A stretch of 64,000 bases of DNA from CAZMGT01 sp964565895 (lineage in GTDB: Bacteria; Armatimonadota; Zipacnadia; UBA1398; CAZMGT01). The stretch covers positions 17,515 through 81,514 of the forward strand of contig CAZMGT010000007.1 in assembly GCA_964565895.1 (NCBI GenBank). The letters are read 5' to 3'. Of the stretch, positions 61,463 through 64,000 are shown one piece after another; position 1 is the stretch's first letter, and each line of letters starts with the position of its first letter. The notes under the pieces were generated by a model that had not been told where the DNA came from, did no database searches, and worked only from the letters and a program-made list of their open reading frames with translations. Both the position numbers and the translations under genes were made by a program.

Positions 61463-63739
61463 TCAATCCAGCCTCTCCATGGGCGCGTATTCAATGTCCA
61501 GCTTCTTTACCCCGGCTTTCTCAAACGCCACAGTAACGTCCTTGCCCGCCGTCCCCACGACGATCCCCCTGCCGAACTTTTTGTGCCTCACGCGCATCCC
61601 CGCCTTAAACACCAGCCCGTCCGCTGCGCGCACAGCCGCCCCCAGCGGCGCCTTCGCCGGCCGTTCTGCCCCCGCCTCGGTTCCCCCCGCGGCGCTTGGC
61701 ACAGGCTTCGTGTGCCGGGCCATGATCGCCGCGATGTCCAGCGTCTGCCGGCGCGTCGCGCCGTGGCGCACAAGGTCTAACTCAAGCGTGGCGCTCATCT
61801 GCGGAGCGTAGCCCTCGCGTACAACAAGCTCCTCGGGCAGCTCGCGCAAAAAGCGCGAGGGCTCGTTGCGCGCGTCGCGGCCGAACATCGTCCGCCGCCG
61901 AGCGTGGGTGAGGATCAGGCGGTCCTTCGCCCGCGTCATGCCCACGTAGCATAGGCGCCGCTCCTCCTCGCACTCCACCTCGTCGTGCAGGGCGCGCGCG
62001 TGGGGAAAGAGCGACTCCTCCATGCCCACGATAATCACCGTGCGAAACTCCAGCCCCTTCGCCGAGTGCAGGGTCATTAGCGTAACCTGGTTTACCCCGT
62101 CCTCCATCTCGTCCACCTCGGAGGCAAGCGAGGAGCGCTCGAGAAACCCGGCGAGCGAGGGCTCCTCGGCCTCCGCCTCATACTTCTCCGCCGCCGTTTG
62201 CAGCTCGCGCACGTTGTCCAGGCGCTCCTGGGCCTCCGCGGAGCGCTCGGCGAGCAGCGCCGCCTCGTAGCCGGAAACGTTAAGCACCTCAGCGATCAGC
62301 CGAGGCAGCGACATCTCCTGTTGCGCCTGGATAAGGTGGCGGAGCATCTCCGCAAACCGCGCCAGAGGGTGAAAGCTCCGCCCGAGCTCCTCGCGATATT
62401 CCTCCACCCTAAGCAGCGTCTCCACCATGCTTTGCGATTCGCGCGCGCTAATTCTGTCCAGGCGCTCGAGCGCCGTGGGCCCGATCCCCCGCGCGGGGGT
62501 GTTGATTATCCGCCGCAAGCTGACGTGATCGAACGGGTTGATGAGCACGCGCAGATAGGCGAGGATGTCCTTAATCTCGCGCCGCTCATAGAACTTCAGC
62601 CCGCCCACGAGGCGATACGGTATCCCGCGCTCGACGAACTTCTCCTCCAAAATACGCGACTGGGCGTTTGTTCGGTAGAGAATGGCGAAGTCGCCGTAGG
62701 AATAGCCGTTGGCCACCGCCTGCTCGATCTGCTGGCACACCCACGTCGCTTCCTCCGATTCGTCGATTGCCTCGTAGCAGAGCACGGGCTCGCCGCCCTT
62801 GCGCTCCGTCCACAGCCGTTTTTCCGCGCGCGTGGGGTTGTGCTTGATCACATGATAGGCGGCGTCCAGGATCACCTGCGTGGAGCGGTAGTTTTGCTCG
62901 AGCTTGATTACCGTGGCCTCGGGAAAGTCTTTGTCAAACTGCAAAATGATGCGCACATCGGCCCCGCGCCAGCGATAAATGCTTTGGTCGTCGTCGCCAA
63001 CCACGCAAATGTTGCGGTGCTTCTCCGCGAGCATCTTGATGAACCGATATTGCGCGAAGTTGATGTCTTGGTATTCGTCCACGAGCACGTGGGCGAAGCG
63101 GTTTTGATATTGCTCTAAGATCTCCGGGTGTTTTTCGAAGAGCTCCACGGTGCAGCGGATGAGATCGTCGAAATCCAAGGCGTGGCTTGCCGCAAGCCGC
63201 CGCTGGTATTCCCGATATGCCGCGGCAACGACGCGCTCGTGCGGGCTGCGCGCGGTGCGTGCGAACTCCTCGGGGCCTAAAAGCTCGTTCTTGGCGCTGC
63301 TTATCGTATTGAGCACAGCGCGCGGCTGTAGGCGATAGTCCTCTTGGTCCGCGCGGATCTCCTCCAACGCTTGGCGCATTACCGCCTCTTGGTCTGCGGT
63401 GTCATAGATAGAGAAGTCCGGGGGAATGCCGATGGCCCGGCCGCTCGCTCGCAAGATGCGCGCGCACATGGAGTGGAACGTGCCGATCCACATCCCGGTG
63501 GTCGCGCGGCCGACAAGCTGAATGACGCGGCCTTTCATTTCGTCCGCAGCCTTGTTGGTAAACGTCACAGCGAGGATGGCGCTAGGGGAGACGCCGCGCT
63601 CGGCGATGAGGTAGGCGATGCGATGGGTGAGCACGCGCGTTTTGCCGCTGCCCGCGCCGGCGAAGATGAGCAGCGGGCCCTCGCCGTGCGTCACGGCAGC
63701 GCGCTGCGCTGGGTTGAGGTTCGCGAGAAGGTCCGACAC
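61463..63739 (-). CDS. pcrA: DNA helicase PcrA/UvrD
   Basis: 758 residues. The GTG giving MSDLLANLNPAQRAAVTHGE is preceded by GGGGATGGG; an open frame extends 24 codons further, without family similarity. Superfamily 1 motifs: Walker A FAGAGSGKTR (K33), ALDFDDLIRC, VDEYQDINFAQYR (motif II), DDQSIYRWRGAD (motif III), TLHSAKGLEFRTV (motif V) and YVGMTRAKDRL (motif VI). The C-terminal KFGRGIVVGTAGKDVTVAFE part matches the Tudor-like domain that docks PcrA to RNA polymerase. It unwinds DNA 3'-5' in repair and replication conflict resolution. It heads the helicase-ligA-glycosyltransferase run. Confidence 0.97.
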   Translation of the reverse strand: MSDLLANLNPAQRAAVTHGEGPLLIFAGAGSGKTRVLTHRIAYLIAERGVSPSAILAVTFTNKAADEMKGRVIQLVGRATTGMWIGTFHSMCARILRASGRAIGIPPDFSIYDTADQEAVMRQALEEIRADQEDYRLQPRAVLNTISSAKNELLGPEEFARTARSPHERVVAAAYREYQRRLAASHALDFDDLIRCTVELFEKHPEILEQYQNRFAHVLVDEYQDINFAQYRFIKMLAEKHRNICVVGDDDQSIYRWRGADVRIILQFDKDFPEATVIKLEQNYRSTQVILDAAYHVIKHNPTRAEKRLWTERKGGEPVLCYEAIDESEEATWVCQQIEQAVANGYSYGDFAILYRTNAQSRILEEKFVERGIPYRLVGGLKFYERREIKDILAYLRVLINPFDHVSLRRIINTPARGIGPTALERLDRISARESQSMVETLLRVEEYREELGRSFHPLARFAEMLRHLIQAQQEMSLPRLIAEVLNVSGYEAALLAERSAEAQERLDNVRELQTAAEKYEAEAEEPSLAGFLERSSLASEVDEMEDGVNQVTLMTLHSAKGLEFRTVIIVGMEESLFPHARALHDEVECEEERRLCYVGMTRAKDRLILTHARRRTMFGRDARNEPSRFLRELPEELVVREGYAPQMSATLELDLVRHGATRRQTLDIAAIMARHTKPVPSAAGGTEAGAERPAKAPLGAAVRAADGLVFKAGMRVRHKKFGRGIVVGTAGKDVTVAFEKAGVKKLDIEYAPMERLD

Positions 63740-64000
63740 AGCCCATCCCCGGTGTTCGCTACGCACCGCCAAACCTGCGCTAAGGGTACTGCGCGCGATC
63801 GGCCAGATCAAGTGCGCCGCGCGCTGCCGGACAACTGGCGGTGGCCCTCTGAGCTGCTGTCCCCCATGGCGGCAAGCGGACGCAGCCGCGCATGAAAAAA
63901 ATCGGCAAAGCGGGCTCCCTGGCGGGGGTGTGGCGCGGATTGGTTAGGGCGGGCAGCGCATCGCCTGCGGCGCAAGGCACCGGCGAGCTTTCTTGGCCGT
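63740..64000. other. Region upstream of pcrA, no supported gene
   Basis: The last 261 bases hold the presumed pcrA promoter. I cannot identify a clear -35/-10 pair. A short frame starting ATGAAAAAAATC at 63892 is open to the window edge but lacks a ribosome site, so I do not call it. Confidence 0.5.

Noticed and set aside
63892..64000. Plus-strand frame beginning ATGAAAAAAATC, open to the window end
   Set aside because: Only 36 codons visible, no ribosome site, and it lies in the pcrA upstream region. It could be a real gene start, but the evidence is too thin.
1..64000. tRNA, rRNA, CRISPR arrays, insertion sequences
   Set aside because: No cloverleaf with a T-loop consensus outside coding sequence, no conserved rRNA stretches, no regularly spaced repeats and no transposase were recognised by eye.

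Overview
The window is a G+C-rich bacterial chromosome segment, about two thirds G+C by eye, tightly packed with 43 protein-coding genes on both strands. I see no rRNA, tRNA, CRISPR array, insertion sequence or phage gene. Shine-Dalgarno sequences (GGAGG/GAGG) are clear and GTG/TTG starts are frequent. Several features suggest an anaerobic or facultative heterotroph: a glycyl-radical enzyme, a dehydratase-activase of the BcrAD/BadFG/HgdC type, and a siroheme decarboxylase of the alternative heme route. Secreted glycoside hydrolases, a Tat-exported sulfatase, DUF1080 and Gfo/Idh/MocA proteins resemble Planctomycetota, Armatimonadota and related uncultured lineages. A SEDS/penicillin-binding/PASTA-kinase operon is more typical of Gram-positive-type wall control. 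I cannot name the phylum from sequence alone; Armatimonadota-like is my best guess.

Layout. 1-5967: a sugar isomerase fragment coupled to a fused AhbA-AhbB siroheme decarboxylase, an ADP-ribosylglycohydrolase, alanine dehydrogenase, and the tail of an hflX/DUF362/DUF6599 operon. 6039-14650: HflX, then secreted carbohydrate-active proteins (cellulase-like barrel, GH43-like propeller, PhoD-like phosphatase, FG-GAP protein with a GH98-like region). 14747-16390: a sugar isomerase and an amidohydrolase. 16542-19686: the glycolytic operon gap-pgk-tpiA with two terminator-like hairpins. 19694-28934: PAP2 phosphatase, CoA-binding protein, histone-deacetylase-like amidohydrolase, secreted beta-helix protein, Gfo/Idh/MocA dehydrogenase, lipoprotein, SDR, tandem-DUF1080 protein and an MFS transporter; several of these would suit a 3-keto-glycoside route. 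29110-37430: a glycyl-radical enzyme, a response regulator, a sulfatase and two tandem GH29 alpha-L-fucosidases, pointing to sulfated fucose-containing glycans.

37469-43408: a cell-envelope operon of an M16 peptidase, a single polypeptide joining a SEDS (RodA/FtsW) glycosyltransferase to a class B transpeptidase, and a PASTA Ser/Thr kinase. 43543-50991: a GH67-like secreted hydrolase and, divergently, a 1,422-residue dehydratase activase. 51017-56243: an MDR dehydrogenase, then serine biosynthesis (class V aminotransferase, serA) with a DUF1015 protein behind a recognisable sigma70-type promoter. 56244-58406: a 642-base intergenic region with a perfect TTGACA-17-TATAAT promoter and repeated operator-like half-sites ahead of a HEAT-repeat protein with a histone-H1-like lysine/alanine tail. 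58507-63739: a glycosyltransferase, ligA and a PcrA/UvrD helicase.

The items I consider least ordinary are the SEDS-transpeptidase fusion, the HEAT/H1-like-tail protein with its regulatory region, the diverged glycyl-radical enzyme without a nearby activase, and the orphan activase.
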